A DNA stretch of 64,000 bases from Janibacter sp. HTCC2649 (GTDB lineage: Bacteria > Actinomycetota > Actinomycetes > Actinomycetales > Dermatophilaceae), in assembly GCF_000152705.1 (NCBI RefSeq), contig NZ_CH672413.1, positions 248,001 through 312,000 of the forward strand, in the 5' to 3' direction. Shown piece after piece: positions 25,189 through 34,327 of this stretch (the first letter of the stretch is position 1; each line of letters opens with the position of its first letter). Below the pieces are notes generated by a model that did not search any database, was not told the DNA's origin, and saw only the letters and a program-made list of their open reading frames with translations. The position numbers and the translations under genes were made by a program.

Positions 25189-27072
25189 ATGACCGACTCC
25201 CATCACCACCTGTCCCAGCCCACCCCTCGCTGGTGTTCCTGCGCCGTCCCTGACGACGCCATCGACCGATCGTCGTCCGTCACCCGTCGTGGTGTCGTCC
25301 TCGGCGCCAGTGCGGCGAGTGTCCTCGCCGCCGCCGGCTGGCCGTCGCCGGCAGCCGCAGCCCCAGCCGCACGGGACGGAAACGTCACCATCACCGTGAT
25401 GGGCACCTCCGACCTGCACGCGAACGTCGTCAACTGGGACTACTACAAGGACGCGACCTACAGCGACAGCGCCGGCAACACCGTCGGTCTCGCTCGGGTC
25501 GCGAGCGTCGTCAAGCAGATCCGGGCCGACCGCGGGCGTGAGCACACCCTGCTCTTCGATGCCGGTGACACGATCCAGGGGACGCCGCTCGGTTTCTACT
25601 ACGCAACGGTCGAGCCGACCACCGAGACGGGCGCCGTCCACCCGATGGCCGCGCAGATGAACGCCCTCGGCTACGACGCCGTCGCGCTGGGCAACCACGA
25701 GTTCAACTACGGCCTCGACTTCCTCGACCACTGGATCGAGCAGATGGATGCGCCGGTGCTCGCGGCCAACGCCGTGCACGCTGGCACCAAGGTGCCGAGG
25801 TTCCGGCCCTACACGATCACGACCATGAAGGTGAAGGGTCGCCCGCCGATCCGCGTCGGCGTTCTCGGCCTCACGAACCCGGGCGTCGTCATCTGGGACA
25901 AGGCGAACGTCTCGGGCAAGGTCGAGGTGCAAGGGCTCGTCGAGGCAGCTGCCCGCTGGGTCCCGGTGATCCGTGGCGAGGGCGCTGACGTCGTCATCGT
26001 GAGCGCCCACTCCGGCGACAGCGGCACGTCCTCCTACGGGGGCGACCTGCCCGTCGAGAACGCTGCTGCCCTCGTGGCCCAGCAGGTGCCGGGCATCGAC
26101 GCCATCCTCTTCGGTCACGCGCACGTCGACGTCCCCGAGCGGTTCGTCACGAACGTCAAGACCGGCAAGCAGGTCATCATGAGCGAACCGAAGAACTGGG
26201 GTCAGCGCCTCAGCGTCTTCGACCTGCAGCTCGAGTTCGTGCGCGGCAGCTGGCAGGTCGCGCAGAGCCACTCGCTGACCGTGAACACGAACACCGTCGA
26301 GGACGACCCCGCGTTCGTCAGCATCGTGCGTGACCAGCACGCCGCGGTGGTCAAGTACATGAACACCCCCGTGGCGAACTCCACCGAGGCGATGTCGGCG
26401 GCCGAGGCCTGCTGGAAGGACACCGCCATCCTCGACTACGTCAACGAGGTGCAGGTGGCGACCGTGACAGCCGCGATCGCAGGCACCCCGGAGGCCTCTT
26501 TGCCCGTGATCTCCATCGCCGCGCCCTTCAACCGCTCCGCAAGCTTCCCGGCCGGGCCGGTCACGATCAGGGACGTGGCAGGTCTCTACATCTACGACAA
26601 CACGCTCATGGCCTCGGTGCTCACGGGCTCCCAGATCAAGGACTTCCTCGAGTACTCGGCGAAGTACTTCAAGCAGGTCGACCCGGGCGCTCCGGTCGAC
26701 CCTGCTGCCTGGACCAATGCGCCCTACCCGACCCCCACCTCGCCGACCACCCCCGACTACAACTACGACCAGTTCTCCGGGGTCGACTACTCGGTCGACA
26801 TCTCACAGCCGGTGGGCTCGCGCATCACCGGGATGTCGTACGAAGGCGTGCCCGTGGCCCCGGACCAGAAGTTCGTCGTCGCGGTGAACAACTACCGGCA
26901 GTCGGGTGGTGGCGGGTTCCCGCACATCGCGTCGGCGCCGGTCATCTACAACGCCCAGGTCGCGATCCGCGAGGCCATCGTGGCCTACGCATCGGCAGCG
27001 GGAACGATCGATCCCGCGAGCTTCCACGTCGAGAACTGGCGGCTCGTCCGGGGCGGTGTGCCGGTCTTCTGA
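25189..27072 (+). CDS. Tat-exported 5'-nucleotidase / 2',3'-cyclic phosphodiesterase
   Basis: 627 residues. Twin-arginine signal VTRRGVVLGASAASVLAAAG (residues 31-50) and AxA-type cleavage around 55-60. Metallophosphatase motifs GTSDLHANV, DAGDTIQG, GNHEFNYG and GHAHVD bind two metals; the C-terminal 5_nucleotid_C domain contains VNNYRQSGGGGFPH and the substrate-stacking YIYDNT region. It hydrolyses extracellular nucleotides for phosphate or nucleoside salvage. It is followed by a clear terminator. No ribosome binding site is obvious, so the exact start is less sure. Confidence 0.92.
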   Translation: MTDSHHHLSQPTPRWCSCAVPDDAIDRSSSVTRRGVVLGASAASVLAAAGWPSPAAAAPAARDGNVTITVMGTSDLHANVVNWDYYKDATYSDSAGNTVGLARVASVVKQIRADRGREHTLLFDAGDTIQGTPLGFYYATVEPTTETGAVHPMAAQMNALGYDAVALGNHEFNYGLDFLDHWIEQMDAPVLAANAVHAGTKVPRFRPYTITTMKVKGRPPIRVGVLGLTNPGVVIWDKANVSGKVEVQGLVEAAARWVPVIRGEGADVVIVSAHSGDSGTSSYGGDLPVENAAALVAQQVPGIDAILFGHAHVDVPERFVTNVKTGKQVIMSEPKNWGQRLSVFDLQLEFVRGSWQVAQSHSLTVNTNTVEDDPAFVSIVRDQHAAVVKYMNTPVANSTEAMSAAEACWKDTAILDYVNEVQVATVTAAIAGTPEASLPVISIAAPFNRSASFPAGPVTIRDVAGLYIYDNTLMASVLTGSQIKDFLEYSAKYFKQVDPGAPVDPAAWTNAPYPTPTSPTTPDYNYDQFSGVDYSVDISQPVGSRITGMSYEGVPVAPDQKFVVAVNNYRQSGGGGFPHIASAPVIYNAQVAIREAIVAYASAAGTIDPASFHVENWRLVRGGVPVF

Positions 27073-27095
27073 CCGACCGCCTCCTGACCCGCGAC

Positions 27096-27127
27096 AAGGG
27101 CCCCTCACCGTGTGGTGAGGGGCCCTT
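27096..27127. terminator. Factor-independent style terminator
   Basis: Perfect 14-bp stem (27096-27109 with 27114-27127), loop GTGT, followed by TCGGG with only a short T-run. It ends the nucleotidase transcript and, read on the other strand, that of the convergent gene at 27172. Confidence 0.85.
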
Positions 27128-27171
27128 TCGGGTATGCCGTGACTCTCGTTGCGCTGATCCGCTCTCCTTCG

Positions 27172-27696
27172 TCACTCGACCACGGGCAAGGGTTGCGGGC
27201 GCCTCAAGCGACGCCAGGGCTGGGCGACGAGCAGGAAGACGAGGAGCGGTCCGACGAGGAGCTGCCACGGTGCGTGGAGTTCGGCCCCGAGTGACCCCGG
27301 GGAGGACTCGACGACGAACGTCGTCCCGAGCCACGGGAACGGTCGCACGGACACCGGTTCGCCGACACCCGCGGCCTCCACCGTCTCCACGATCGTGAGC
27401 ATGGTCAGGGCCAGCCACACCAGGAGAACGGCGAAGGTGCCACTGGCCCAGAACGCGCCCAGAGACCAACGGGGACGGGAAGCGTCACCCTCGGTCGCGG
27501 CATACGCGAGCTGTTTGGGTGAGCCGATGCCGAACAGTGCCCGGGTGACGCCGACGTCGGCGCTGGCTTCGGTGAGGTTGGCGCGCAGTTCGCGGCGCAG
27601 CTCACGGCGGCGCGCGCCGCTCACTCCGCGCAGCTCGAGCGAGAAGTCGTAGCGCTGGACGGCGTACTCGATCCGAAGGCGGTCGAAATTCTTCAT
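27172..27696 (-). CDS. HAAS-domain-like membrane protein, PadR partner
   Basis: 174 residues. The N-terminal 60 residues are charged and helical (LRGVSGARRRELRRELRANL, a HAAS/DUF1700-like segment), followed by two membrane helices (about 80-104 and 145-160) and a basic tail. It overlaps the padR gene by ATGA. PadR regulators are often paired with such small membrane proteins, which are thought to modulate the regulator or an envelope process; the precise role is unknown. Confidence 0.75.
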   Translation of the reverse strand: MKNFDRLRIEYAVQRYDFSLELRGVSGARRRELRRELRANLTEASADVGVTRALFGIGSPKQLAYAATEGDASRPRWSLGAFWASGTFAVLLVWLALTMLTIVETVEAAGVGEPVSVRPFPWLGTTFVVESSPGSLGAELHAPWQLLVGPLLVFLLVAQPWRRLRRPQPLPVVE

Positions 27697-28040
27697 GCTG
27701 ATTCCCCTGTCTGGTGTGCGGGTGCCGTGGCGATCGCGACGGAATGGACGAGGTCGCTCCAGGAGGTGCGACGGTGGGTGAGCTCTGCCTCACCGGCATT
27801 GGTGAGGCGGTAGTACTTGCGGGCCGGGCCGGAGTCGCTGCGCAGGAGGTAGGACTCGAGGTAACCCGCGCTCTCCAGCCGGGTGAGCGCCGGGTAGACC
27901 GTGCCCTCGGCGAGTTCGTCGAATCCGGACGAGCGCAGCAGGGTCACGAGGCCGTAGCCGTAGTGGTCGCCGGTCGACAGCGCGCTCAGGAGGAGGAGTC
28001 CGAGGACTCCCTTGAGCATCTGCGGGTCGTGGGTGGGCAT
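27693..28040 (-). CDS. PadR family transcriptional regulator
   Basis: 115 residues. Winged helix-turn-helix of the PadR type: MLKGVLGLLLLSALSTGDHYGYGLV, then the wing motif EGTVYPALTRLESAGYL and KYYRLTNAGEAEL. Start fixed by the family N-terminus and GTGGAG upstream. It is the first gene of a two-gene operon with the HAAS-like membrane protein, a typical autoregulated unit. A palindromic operator candidate lies 20 bp upstream. Confidence 0.92.
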   Translation of the reverse strand: MPTHDPQMLKGVLGLLLLSALSTGDHYGYGLVTLLRSSGFDELAEGTVYPALTRLESAGYLESYLLRSDSGPARKYYRLTNAGEAELTHRRTSWSDLVHSVAIATAPAHQTGESA

Positions 28041-28060
28041 GGCTCCACTGTGATGCCCAG

Positions 28061-28079
28061 TACTAGGCAATGTCAAGTA
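28061..28079. promoter_or_regulatory. Candidate PadR operator
   Basis: TACTAG-N7-CAAGTA dyad (5 of 6 bases symmetric) in an otherwise GC-rich gap between padR and adoK; it also contains TTGACA on the padR strand. Placement and symmetry fit autoregulation by the PadR protein. Confidence 0.5.
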
Positions 28080-28103
28080 GTCGCCGGCAAGAATCATCTG
28101 GGG

Positions 28104-28109
28104 TAGGTT
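28104..28109 (+). promoter_or_regulatory. Candidate -10 box of leaderless adoK
   Basis: TAGGTT, 6 nt, then the GTG at 28116; no ribosome binding site. Confidence 0.5.
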
Positions 28110-28115
28110 GCCGAG

Positions 28116-29099
28116 GTGCGTATCGCTGTCACTGGGTCCATCGCGACCGACCACCTCATGACCTTCCGAGGCCGCTTCCGCGACTCTCTCGTCGTCGAGC
28201 AGCTCGACAAGATCTCGGTGAGCTTCCTCGCCGACACCCTCGAGATCCGGCGAGGGGGAGTGGCCGGCAACATCTGCTTCGGCATGGCCGCGCTCGGCCA
28301 GCAGCCGCTGCTCGTGGGCGCCGCGGGCGAGGACTTCGAGGACTACCGCAGCTGGCTCACCCGGCACGGAGTCAACTGCGACCACGTCCTCATTTCGACG
28401 ACGAAGCACACGGCTCGCTTCGTCTGCACGACCGACGACGACATGGCCCAGATGGCGACCTTCTACGCCGGGGCCATGAGCGAGGCCCGCCTCATCGAGC
28501 TCGGCCCGATCGAGGCCGCCGCGCCGCTCGACCTCGTCCTCGTCGGCGCCAACGACCCCGACGCGATGCTCCGCCACACCGATGAGTGCCGCAGCCGTGG
28601 CATCACCTTCGTCGCCGATCCGTCGCAGCAGCTCGCGTTCGCCGACGGACCGTTCATCCGCAAGCTCATCGAGGGCGCGGACTACCTCTTCACCAACGAG
28701 TACGAAGCGCACCTCACCGAGCAGAAGACCGGCTGGAGCGCCGCCGACATCGAGGCCCAGGTGACGACCCGCGTCATCACCAAGGGCAAGGACGGCGCCG
28801 TCATCATCACCCGCGGTGAGGAGCCCATCGAGGTCCCCATCGCCGGCGAGACGCGTCGGGCAGACCCGACCGGAGTCGGCGACGCCTTCCGCGCGGGCTT
28901 CCTCACCGGACTGTCGGCCGGACTCGGCCACCGTCGCTGCGCCGAGATCGGTTCGCTCCTCGCCACCTACGTCCTCGAGACCGTCGGCACCCAGGAGTAC
29001 GTCCTGGACCAGGCGAAGTTCCTCGAGCGTCTCGCCCAGTCCTACGGCGACGACTCCGCGGCCGAGGTCGAGCCGCACATCACGTGCGTGAGGCGCTGA
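28116..29099 (+). CDS. adoK: Adenosine kinase, PfkB family
   Basis: 327 residues. PfkB fold with GGVAGNICFGMAALG near the N-terminus and the catalytic DPTGVGDAFRAGF (Asp near residue 256). Length and features such as SIATDHLMTF and the downstream neighbourhood (ctaC, qcr) match mycobacterial AdoK, which phosphorylates adenosine to AMP and is ribokinase-like, unlike eukaryotic enzymes. Leaderless GTG supported by the promoter box. Overlaps aat by 16 bp. Confidence 0.88.
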   Translation: MRIAVTGSIATDHLMTFRGRFRDSLVVEQLDKISVSFLADTLEIRRGGVAGNICFGMAALGQQPLLVGAAGEDFEDYRSWLTRHGVNCDHVLISTTKHTARFVCTTDDDMAQMATFYAGAMSEARLIELGPIEAAAPLDLVLVGANDPDAMLRHTDECRSRGITFVADPSQQLAFADGPFIRKLIEGADYLFTNEYEAHLTEQKTGWSAADIEAQVTTRVITKGKDGAVIITRGEEPIEVPIAGETRRADPTGVGDAFRAGFLTGLSAGLGHRRCAEIGSLLATYVLETVGTQEYVLDQAKFLERLAQSYGDDSAAEVEPHITCVRR

Positions 29100-29797
29100 C
29101 CTCCACGCCCGTGGACGTGCCCTTCCCGCCCGTCGAGCCACCACCCAGCGAATGGGCCCTGGGGCACCTGCGACCCACTGACGACGAGGACCTCGTCGCA
29201 GCTGGAGCGGACCTCGCCCCGGGCACCCTGCTCGTCGCCTACCGCGCTGGGCTCTTCCCCATGGGTCTCGGGGACCACGGCACCAGGCCCATCGGCTGGT
29301 GGTCGCCCGAACCCCGCGGTGTCCTCGTGCCCGGCGGCTTCCGCGAGAGGCGTTCGCTCACGAAGTCCAGGGCGCGCTTCGAGATCCGGGTCGACACCGC
29401 CTTCGCCGACGTCATGCGCCGGTGTGCCGACCCCGAGCGCGAGGGGCGCTGGATCACCGACGAGATCATCGCGGCATACACCGAGCTGCATCGGCTCGGC
29501 TGGGCCCACAGTGTCGAGACCTGGCGCGAGGGTGAGCTCGTCGGTGGCCTCTACGGCGTGGCCATCGGTGGGCTCTTCGCGGGTGAGTCGATGTTCCACG
29601 CCGAGCGCGACGCCTCCAAGGTGGCCCTCGCGGTGTTGGTGGACATCGTCCACGCCGACGGTGACGAGCGCCGGATCATCGACGTGCAGTGGGCCACCGA
29701 GCACCTCGAGCGCCTCGGCGTCGTCGAGTGGCCGCGCGCGAGCTACCTCGCGGCGCTCGGACAGGCATTGCAGGCACCTCCCGTGGCGTTCGGCTGA
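29084..29797 (+). CDS. aat: Leucyl/phenylalanyl-tRNA-protein transferase
   Basis: 237 residues. AYRAGLFPMG, WWSPEPRGVL, WAHSVETWREGELVGGLYGVAIGGLFAGESMF and IIDVQWATEHL are the family motifs. It attaches Leu or Phe from aminoacyl-tRNA to proteins with N-terminal Arg or Lys, marking them for ClpS/ClpAP-type degradation (N-end rule). The GTG start lies inside adoK. Sole gene of this pathway in the window. Confidence 0.94.
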   Translation: MREALTSTPVDVPFPPVEPPPSEWALGHLRPTDDEDLVAAGADLAPGTLLVAYRAGLFPMGLGDHGTRPIGWWSPEPRGVLVPGGFRERRSLTKSRARFEIRVDTAFADVMRRCADPEREGRWITDEIIAAYTELHRLGWAHSVETWREGELVGGLYGVAIGGLFAGESMFHAERDASKVALAVLVDIVHADGDERRIIDVQWATEHLERLGVVEWPRASYLAALGQALQAPPVAFG

Positions 29798-29800
29798 GTC

Positions 29801-30031
29801 TCAACCCAGAACGACGGTGTATGCCGTGTGCTCACCTTCGCGTTCGAGCGTCACGCTGTGGCCACGCATGCGGGCCCATGCCGGGATGTCGGCCTCGGCG
29901 GCGGGGTCGTCAGCAAGGGCGAGCAGCGTTGTGCCAGAAGGGAGTTCGCGAGCAAGGCGAGCGAGCTTGATGACGGGCATGGGGCACTTGAGGCCTCTTG
30001 CGTCGAGGTCGGGGCCGCGGTCGGCGCTCAC
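29801..30031 (-). CDS. TusA-family sulfurtransferase
   Basis: 76 residues. The sulfur-carrying cysteine is in the classic LDARGLKCPMPVIKLA motif (Cys16), with a C-terminal beta-alpha part (SGTTLLALADDPAAEADIPAW). TusA proteins accept persulfide sulfur from a cysteine desulfurase and pass it on, for example for tRNA thiolation or molybdopterin. Here it overlaps (GTGA) the cysteine-desulfurase-like gene upstream, so the two should work together, but that partner lacks a lysine for PLP. Convergent with aat, 3 bp apart. Confidence 0.9.
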   Translation of the reverse strand: MSADRGPDLDARGLKCPMPVIKLARLARELPSGTTLLALADDPAAEADIPAWARMRGHSVTLEREGEHTAYTVVLG

Positions 30032-31158
30032 AGGTCGCTCACACCCAGGCGGTCGCGCAGGTCAGTGATGACTCCGGGGAGCTCGCGACACAGCGCCTCG
30101 ACATCGGCGGCGCGGTGGGGGGAGACGGACTCGAGGGGCAGTGTCACGCGGACGTTGCCGTGGGTGAGGGCGCCCATCGCGGCCAGGACGTGGCTCGGCT
30201 CCAGACGGCTCGACGTGCACGCGGACCCGGATGCGACGACGATGCCGAGTCGGTCGAGGGCGTCGACGATGCTCTCACCGTCGACATAGAGCGCGCTGAA
30301 GGTCACGACGTGGGGGAGTCGATCGCTCGGGTCACCCACGACGTCGACGTCGGGGACGCCGGCAGCGGCCGTGCGGATCTGGTCAACGAGCAGGCGGGCC
30401 GAGGCAGCCTCGCTGTCTCGGGTGTGGACGGCCTGCTGCCAGGCCTCCGCGGCGGCGAGGGCGAGGGGAACCCACGGATCTGCGGGCTCGCGACCGTGCT
30501 CGGGCTCCCACCTCGGCCCGGGCAGGTCGAAGCGCGTGCCGGTGCGCACGACGAGGACACCCAGTGGGGGCCCAGCCACCGTGGCGGCGTCACCCACCAG
30601 GGCGTCATGGGACTGAGGGGTCTCGAGGCGTCCCAGCGACGAGGTTCCGTCGACCAACAGCGGCAGGCCTGCTGCACGGCATACCGAGAAAAGGTCCTCG
30701 AGGGGCTGGACGGTGCCGACTTCGCCGTTGGCGTGCTGGAGGGCAACTGCCGCCGCAGGCGGACCCGCGACCAGCGCTTCGTGCAGGGTGTCGGGCGACA
30801 GGCGGCCGAGGTTGTCGACGAGCAGGGGAGTGGAGTCCGGATCTGCTTCATGGGCCTCGTGCAGCAGGACCGCCTGGTCCACGGCGGAGGTGATCAGCCG
30901 CGATCCGACTCGGCGACGCGCGTGCCGCAGCCCAGCCACGCCGGTGCGCAACGCATGGGCACCGCTCGGGTGGAAGGAGAGCTCGTCGGGTCGCACCCCG
31001 AGCGAGGCCGCCAGGCTCTCGCGGGCCCGGTCGAGCAGCAGCCGTGCCTGACGCCCCTCCCGGTGGAGGCGTCGAGGATCGGCCCAGCCCGCGTCGAGGG
31101 CCGCGAGCAGGGTCTCGCGAGCGGAGGGGTGCAGCGGGCTGCGAGTGGCGTCCAGCAC
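30028..31158 (-). CDS. Lysine-free cysteine desulfurase (NifS/IscS)-like protein
   Basis: 376 residues with the fold-type I aminotransferase class V pattern: ALQHANGEVGTVQP (about 140-152), LLVDGTSSLGRL (Asp170), and the catalytic cysteine loop VASGSACTSSRLEPSHVL (Cys314). The lysine that holds PLP in SxHK-xxGPxG is replaced: the segment reads GDAATVAGPPLG with Thr193 at the lysine position, and the stacking His of TEHKAVL is Asp94 (AVDQAVL). There is no lysine anywhere in the protein. GTG start fixed by a TAnnnT box. Either a non-PLP sulfur carrier/scaffold for TusA or a decayed enzyme kept intact. Confidence 0.85.
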   Translation of the reverse strand: MLDATRSPLHPSARETLLAALDAGWADPRRLHREGRQARLLLDRARESLAASLGVRPDELSFHPSGAHALRTGVAGLRHARRRVGSRLITSAVDQAVLLHEAHEADPDSTPLLVDNLGRLSPDTLHEALVAGPPAAAVALQHANGEVGTVQPLEDLFSVCRAAGLPLLVDGTSSLGRLETPQSHDALVGDAATVAGPPLGVLVVRTGTRFDLPGPRWEPEHGREPADPWVPLALAAAEAWQQAVHTRDSEAASARLLVDQIRTAAAGVPDVDVVGDPSDRLPHVVTFSALYVDGESIVDALDRLGIVVASGSACTSSRLEPSHVLAAMGALTHGNVRVTLPLESVSPHRAADVEALCRELPGVITDLRDRLGVSDL

Positions 31159-31164
31159 GTCACG

Positions 31165-31170
31165 ACCGTA
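31165..31170 (-). promoter_or_regulatory. Candidate -10 box of leaderless NifS-like gene
   Basis: Minus strand TACGGT, 6 nt, then the GTG at 31158. Divergent, 37 bp from the ctaC -10 box, so the two promoters are back to back. Confidence 0.5.
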
Positions 31171-31206
31171 ACGCCACCCGTCCCCAGGAAGTTCCACGTC
31201 ATGCAC

Positions 31207-31212
31207 TAGTGT
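31207..31212 (+). promoter_or_regulatory. Candidate -10 box of leaderless ctaC
   Basis: TAGTGT, 6 nt, then the GTG at 31219. Confidence 0.5.
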
Positions 31213-31218
31213 TTCCCC

Positions 31219-32151
31219 GTGTTCCAGCAGACGAAGCAGGAGGCTGCCCCGGTGCCCCAGCACGACCAGATCAAGCCCCGCTCCCGCGGCCGCAGAATGG
31301 CCATTTGGGCCTCTGTGACCGTGGTCGCGATGGTGGCTCTCAGCGGATGCGAGCTGGGTGCCGCAAGGGACGGCTTCCTCCCCAAGGGCGTGACCGAGAA
31401 CGCCGAGCGCGTTCGCACCCTGTGGATCGGCGGATGGATCGCCCTCCTCGTGGTCGGAGTCCTCGTGTGGGGCCTCATCCTGTGGTGCGTGGTGGCCTAC
31501 CGCCGCCGCCGCGACGACAACGAGCTCCCGGTGCAGCTGCGCTACAACGTGCCGCTCGAGATCCTCTACACGATCCTCCCGATCTTCATGATCGCGGTGT
31601 TCTTCTTCTACACCGCGCGTGACCAGACGGCCCTGCTGGACACCTCCAAGGACCCCGCCGTGACGGTCAACGTCGTCGGCAAGCAGTGGTCCTGGGACTT
31701 CAACTACGTCGAGGGTGACGTCCACGAGGTCGGCAGCCAGGCGATCATGACTGGCCAGCCCGGCGCCGAGGAGACCATCCCCACGATGTACCTGCCGGTG
31801 GGTGAGCGCACCGAGTTCGTGCTGACCTCGCGCGACGTCATCCACTCGTTCTGGGTGCCGCAGTTCCTGCAGAAGCTCGACATGATCCCCGGCAAGGTCA
31901 ACAAGTTCCAGGTCGTTCCGACCGAGGAAGGCACCTTCAAGGGCAAGTGCGCCGAGCTGTGTGGCGCCTACCACTCCCAGATGTTGTTCAACGTCAAGGT
32001 CGTGTCTCGCGCCGACTTCGACGCACACCTCGCGGACCTGAAGTCGCGTGGCCAGACCGGACTGTTGGGCACCGACCTGAACCGTGACGGTTCGGGCCTG
32101 GTGCCGGGCGAAGACAAGCTTCTGCCCGAAGAACTGAGGAAGAAGCCATGA
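31219..32151 (+). CDS. ctaC: Cytochrome c oxidase subunit II
   Basis: 310 residues. Lipoprotein signal with lipobox ALSGC (Cys44), two membrane helices (about 70-92 and 114-132), then the periplasmic CuA domain with DVIHSFW and the copper ligands of [12 protein letters not shown]. It takes electrons from the cytochrome bcc complex, QcrC in this window. Overlaps ctaD by ATGA. GTG start supported by the promoter box. Confidence 0.96.
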   Translation: MFQQTKQEAAPVPQHDQIKPRSRGRRMAIWASVTVVAMVALSGCELGAARDGFLPKGVTENAERVRTLWIGGWIALLVVGVLVWGLILWCVVAYRRRRDDNELPVQLRYNVPLEILYTILPIFMIAVFFFYTARDQTALLDTSKDPAVTVNVVGKQWSWDFNYVEGDVHEVGSQAIMTGQPGAEETIPTMYLPVGERTEFVLTSRDVIHSFWVPQFLQKLDMIPGKVNKFQVVPTEEGTFKGKCAELCGAYHSQMLFNVKVVSRADFDAHLADLKSRGQTGLLGTDLNRDGSGLVPGEDKLLPEELRKKP

Positions 32152-33911
32152 GCGCGGCAACCGAAAGCCAGATGTTCCGTGAGCGTGACACCGTTCGCGC
32201 GCACCCCCGACTCGCCAAGGGCGCGACGGTGGTCAAGTGGATGACCACGACCGACCACAAGGTCATCGGCAACCTCTACTTCATCACCTCGTTCGCGTGG
32301 TTCCTCATGGGTGGCGTCATGGCGCTCATCATCCGCGCGGAGCTGTTCGAGCCGGGCATCCAGCTCGTGGACAACCCCGACCAGTTCAACCAGCTGTTCA
32401 CGATGCACGGCACGATCATGCTGCTGCTGTTCGCGACGCCCCTCTTCGCCGGGTTCGCCAACGCGCTGATGCCGCTGCAGATCGGCGCGCCCGACGTGTC
32501 GTTCCCGCGCCTCAACATGTTTGCCTACTGGCTCTACCTCTTCGGTGGGCTCATCGCCGCCGGTGGCTTCCTCACCCCGGGTGGGGCGGCCGCGTTCGGC
32601 TGGTTCGCCTACACGCCACTGTCGGACTCGTCCTACAGCCCCGGCATGGGTGGCAACCTCTGGGTCTTCGGTCTGGCGCTGGCTGGTTTCGGCACGATCC
32701 TCGGCTCCGTCAACTTCATCACCACGATCCTGACGATGCGTGCTCCGGGCATGACCATGTTCCGGATGCCGATCTTCGTGTGGACGGTTCTCGTCACCTC
32801 GATCCTCGTCCTGCTCATCTTCCCGGCCCTGGCCGCAGCACTCTTCGCGCTCGGTGCCGACCGACGATTCGGCGCACACATCTTCGACCCGGACTCGGGC
32901 GGCGTGATGCTCTGGCAACACGTCTTCTGGTTCTTCGGGCACCCCGAGGTCTACGTCATCGCCCTGCCGTTCTTCGGGATCATCTCCGAGATCCTCCCGG
33001 TGTTCTCGCGCAAGCCGATCTTCGGCTACAAGACCCTCGTCTACGCGACGATCTCCATCGCCGCGCTGTCGGTCTCGGTCTGGGCCCACCACATGTACGG
33101 CACGGGCCAGGTGCTCCTTCCGTTCTTCGCGATCATGACGATGCTCATCGCGGTCCCCACCGGGGTGAAGTTCTTCAACTGGATCGGCACGATGTGGGGC
33201 GGCAAGCTCACCTTCGACACGCCGATGCTGTGGGCGATTGGCTTCCTCGTGACCTTCCTCTTCGGTGGTCTCACCGGCGTCATCCTCGCGAGCCCCGCCC
33301 TCGACTTCCACCTCACCGACAGCTACTTCGTCGTGGCGCACTTCCACTACGTCGTCTTCGGCACGGTCGTCTTCGCGATGTTCGGTGGCTTCTACTTCTG
33401 GTGGCCCAAGCTCACCGGTCGGATGCTTGACGAGACTCTGGGCAAGATCCACTTCTGGATGCTCTTCGTCGGCTTCCACACGACCTTCCTCATCCAGCAC
33501 CTGCTGGGCATCTGGGGTATGCCGCGTCGCTACGCCGACTACCTGCCCGAGGACGGCTTCACCTTCGCCAACCAGGTGTCGTCCATGGGTGCCTTCCTCC
33601 TCGGCGCCTCGATGCTGCCGTTCTTCTACAACGTCTGGCGGACGTGGCGCTACGCGCCGCTCGTCGAGACCGACGACCCGTGGGGCTACGGCGCCTCGCT
33701 CGAGTGGGCGACGTCCTGCCCGCCGCCGCGCCACAACTTCAACTCGATCCCACGGATCCGCTCCGAGCGTCCGGCGTTCGACTTGAACCACCCCGAGGCC
33801 GCCCCCGCTGGCTACCAGCGCACCGGACTCGTCAAGGTCATGGGCCCCGCCGATCTCGGTGACCAGGCGCTGTCATCCTCGACGACGAAGACCAAGAACA
33901 AGGAGTCCTGA
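32148..33911 (+). CDS. ctaD: Cytochrome c oxidase subunit I
   Basis: 587 residues with 12 membrane helices. Heme and CuB ligands are visible in [24 protein letters not shown] (His, cross-linked Tyr), [10 protein letters not shown] and [11 protein letters not shown]. Catalytic subunit of the aa3 oxidase reducing oxygen and pumping protons. Translationally coupled to ctaC; ctaF follows after 3 bp. Confidence 0.97.
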   Translation: MSAATESQMFRERDTVRAHPRLAKGATVVKWMTTTDHKVIGNLYFITSFAWFLMGGVMALIIRAELFEPGIQLVDNPDQFNQLFTMHGTIMLLLFATPLFAGFANALMPLQIGAPDVSFPRLNMFAYWLYLFGGLIAAGGFLTPGGAAAFGWFAYTPLSDSSYSPGMGGNLWVFGLALAGFGTILGSVNFITTILTMRAPGMTMFRMPIFVWTVLVTSILVLLIFPALAAALFALGADRRFGAHIFDPDSGGVMLWQHVFWFFGHPEVYVIALPFFGIISEILPVFSRKPIFGYKTLVYATISIAALSVSVWAHHMYGTGQVLLPFFAIMTMLIAVPTGVKFFNWIGTMWGGKLTFDTPMLWAIGFLVTFLFGGLTGVILASPALDFHLTDSYFVVAHFHYVVFGTVVFAMFGGFYFWWPKLTGRMLDETLGKIHFWMLFVGFHTTFLIQHLLGIWGMPRRYADYLPEDGFTFANQVSSMGAFLLGASMLPFFYNVWRTWRYAPLVETDDPWGYGASLEWATSCPPPRHNFNSIPRIRSERPAFDLNHPEAAPAGYQRTGLVKVMGPADLGDQALSSSTTKTKNKES

Positions 33912-33914
33912 CCC

Positions 33915-34319
33915 ATGCTGGCGATGGAACGCATCGGCTACATCTTCGGTGGCTTCGCTGCCCTGATGGCCGTCGTCTACGGCGCCTGGAACGAGTGGGG
34001 CGAGCCGATTGGCACCGTCTGCCTCGTCGTCGCCGCGCTGCTCGGCTTCATGATTGCCGGCTACCTCAACATCACCCGGCGCAAGCTCGACGGCGTGCCG
34101 CCCGAGGATGACCCCCTGGGCGAGATCAGCGACATCGCTGGCGACTACGGCTTCTTCAGCCCCTACAGCTGGTGGCCGCTGTGGCTCGCGGGCTCGTGCG
34201 CCTTCATCTTCCTGGGCCTCGCGGTCGGCTGGTGGCTCGTGGCCCTGGGCGCGGCCCTCGTCGTGCCGGCCCTCGTCGGTTGGGTCTTCGAGTACTGGAA
34301 GGGCCCGCACGCCCTCTGA
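33915..34319 (+). CDS. ctaF: Cytochrome c oxidase subunit IV (actinobacterial)
   Basis: 134 residues with four membrane helices; PEDDPLGEISDIAGDYGFFSPYSWWPL is the hallmark segment of actinobacterial subunit IV (CtaF), which stabilises the oxidase in the bcc-aa3 supercomplex. AAGGAG before the ATG. Third gene of the ctaCDF operon. Confidence 0.94.
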   Translation: MLAMERIGYIFGGFAALMAVVYGAWNEWGEPIGTVCLVVAALLGFMIAGYLNITRRKLDGVPPEDDPLGEISDIAGDYGFFSPYSWWPLWLAGSCAFIFLGLAVGWWLVALGAALVVPALVGWVFEYWKGPHAL

Positions 34320-34327
34320 GTCGTGTC

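Noticed and set aside
29084-29099. Possible frameshift where adoK and aat overlap
   Set aside because: Both proteins are full length and the 16-bp overlap is normal translational coupling.
31968-33791. 607-residue open frame on the minus strand opposite ctaD
   Set aside because: Its composition (Arg, Asp, Glu, His-rich without hydrophobic core) is that of an antisense shadow of a GC-rich gene; ctaD is certain.
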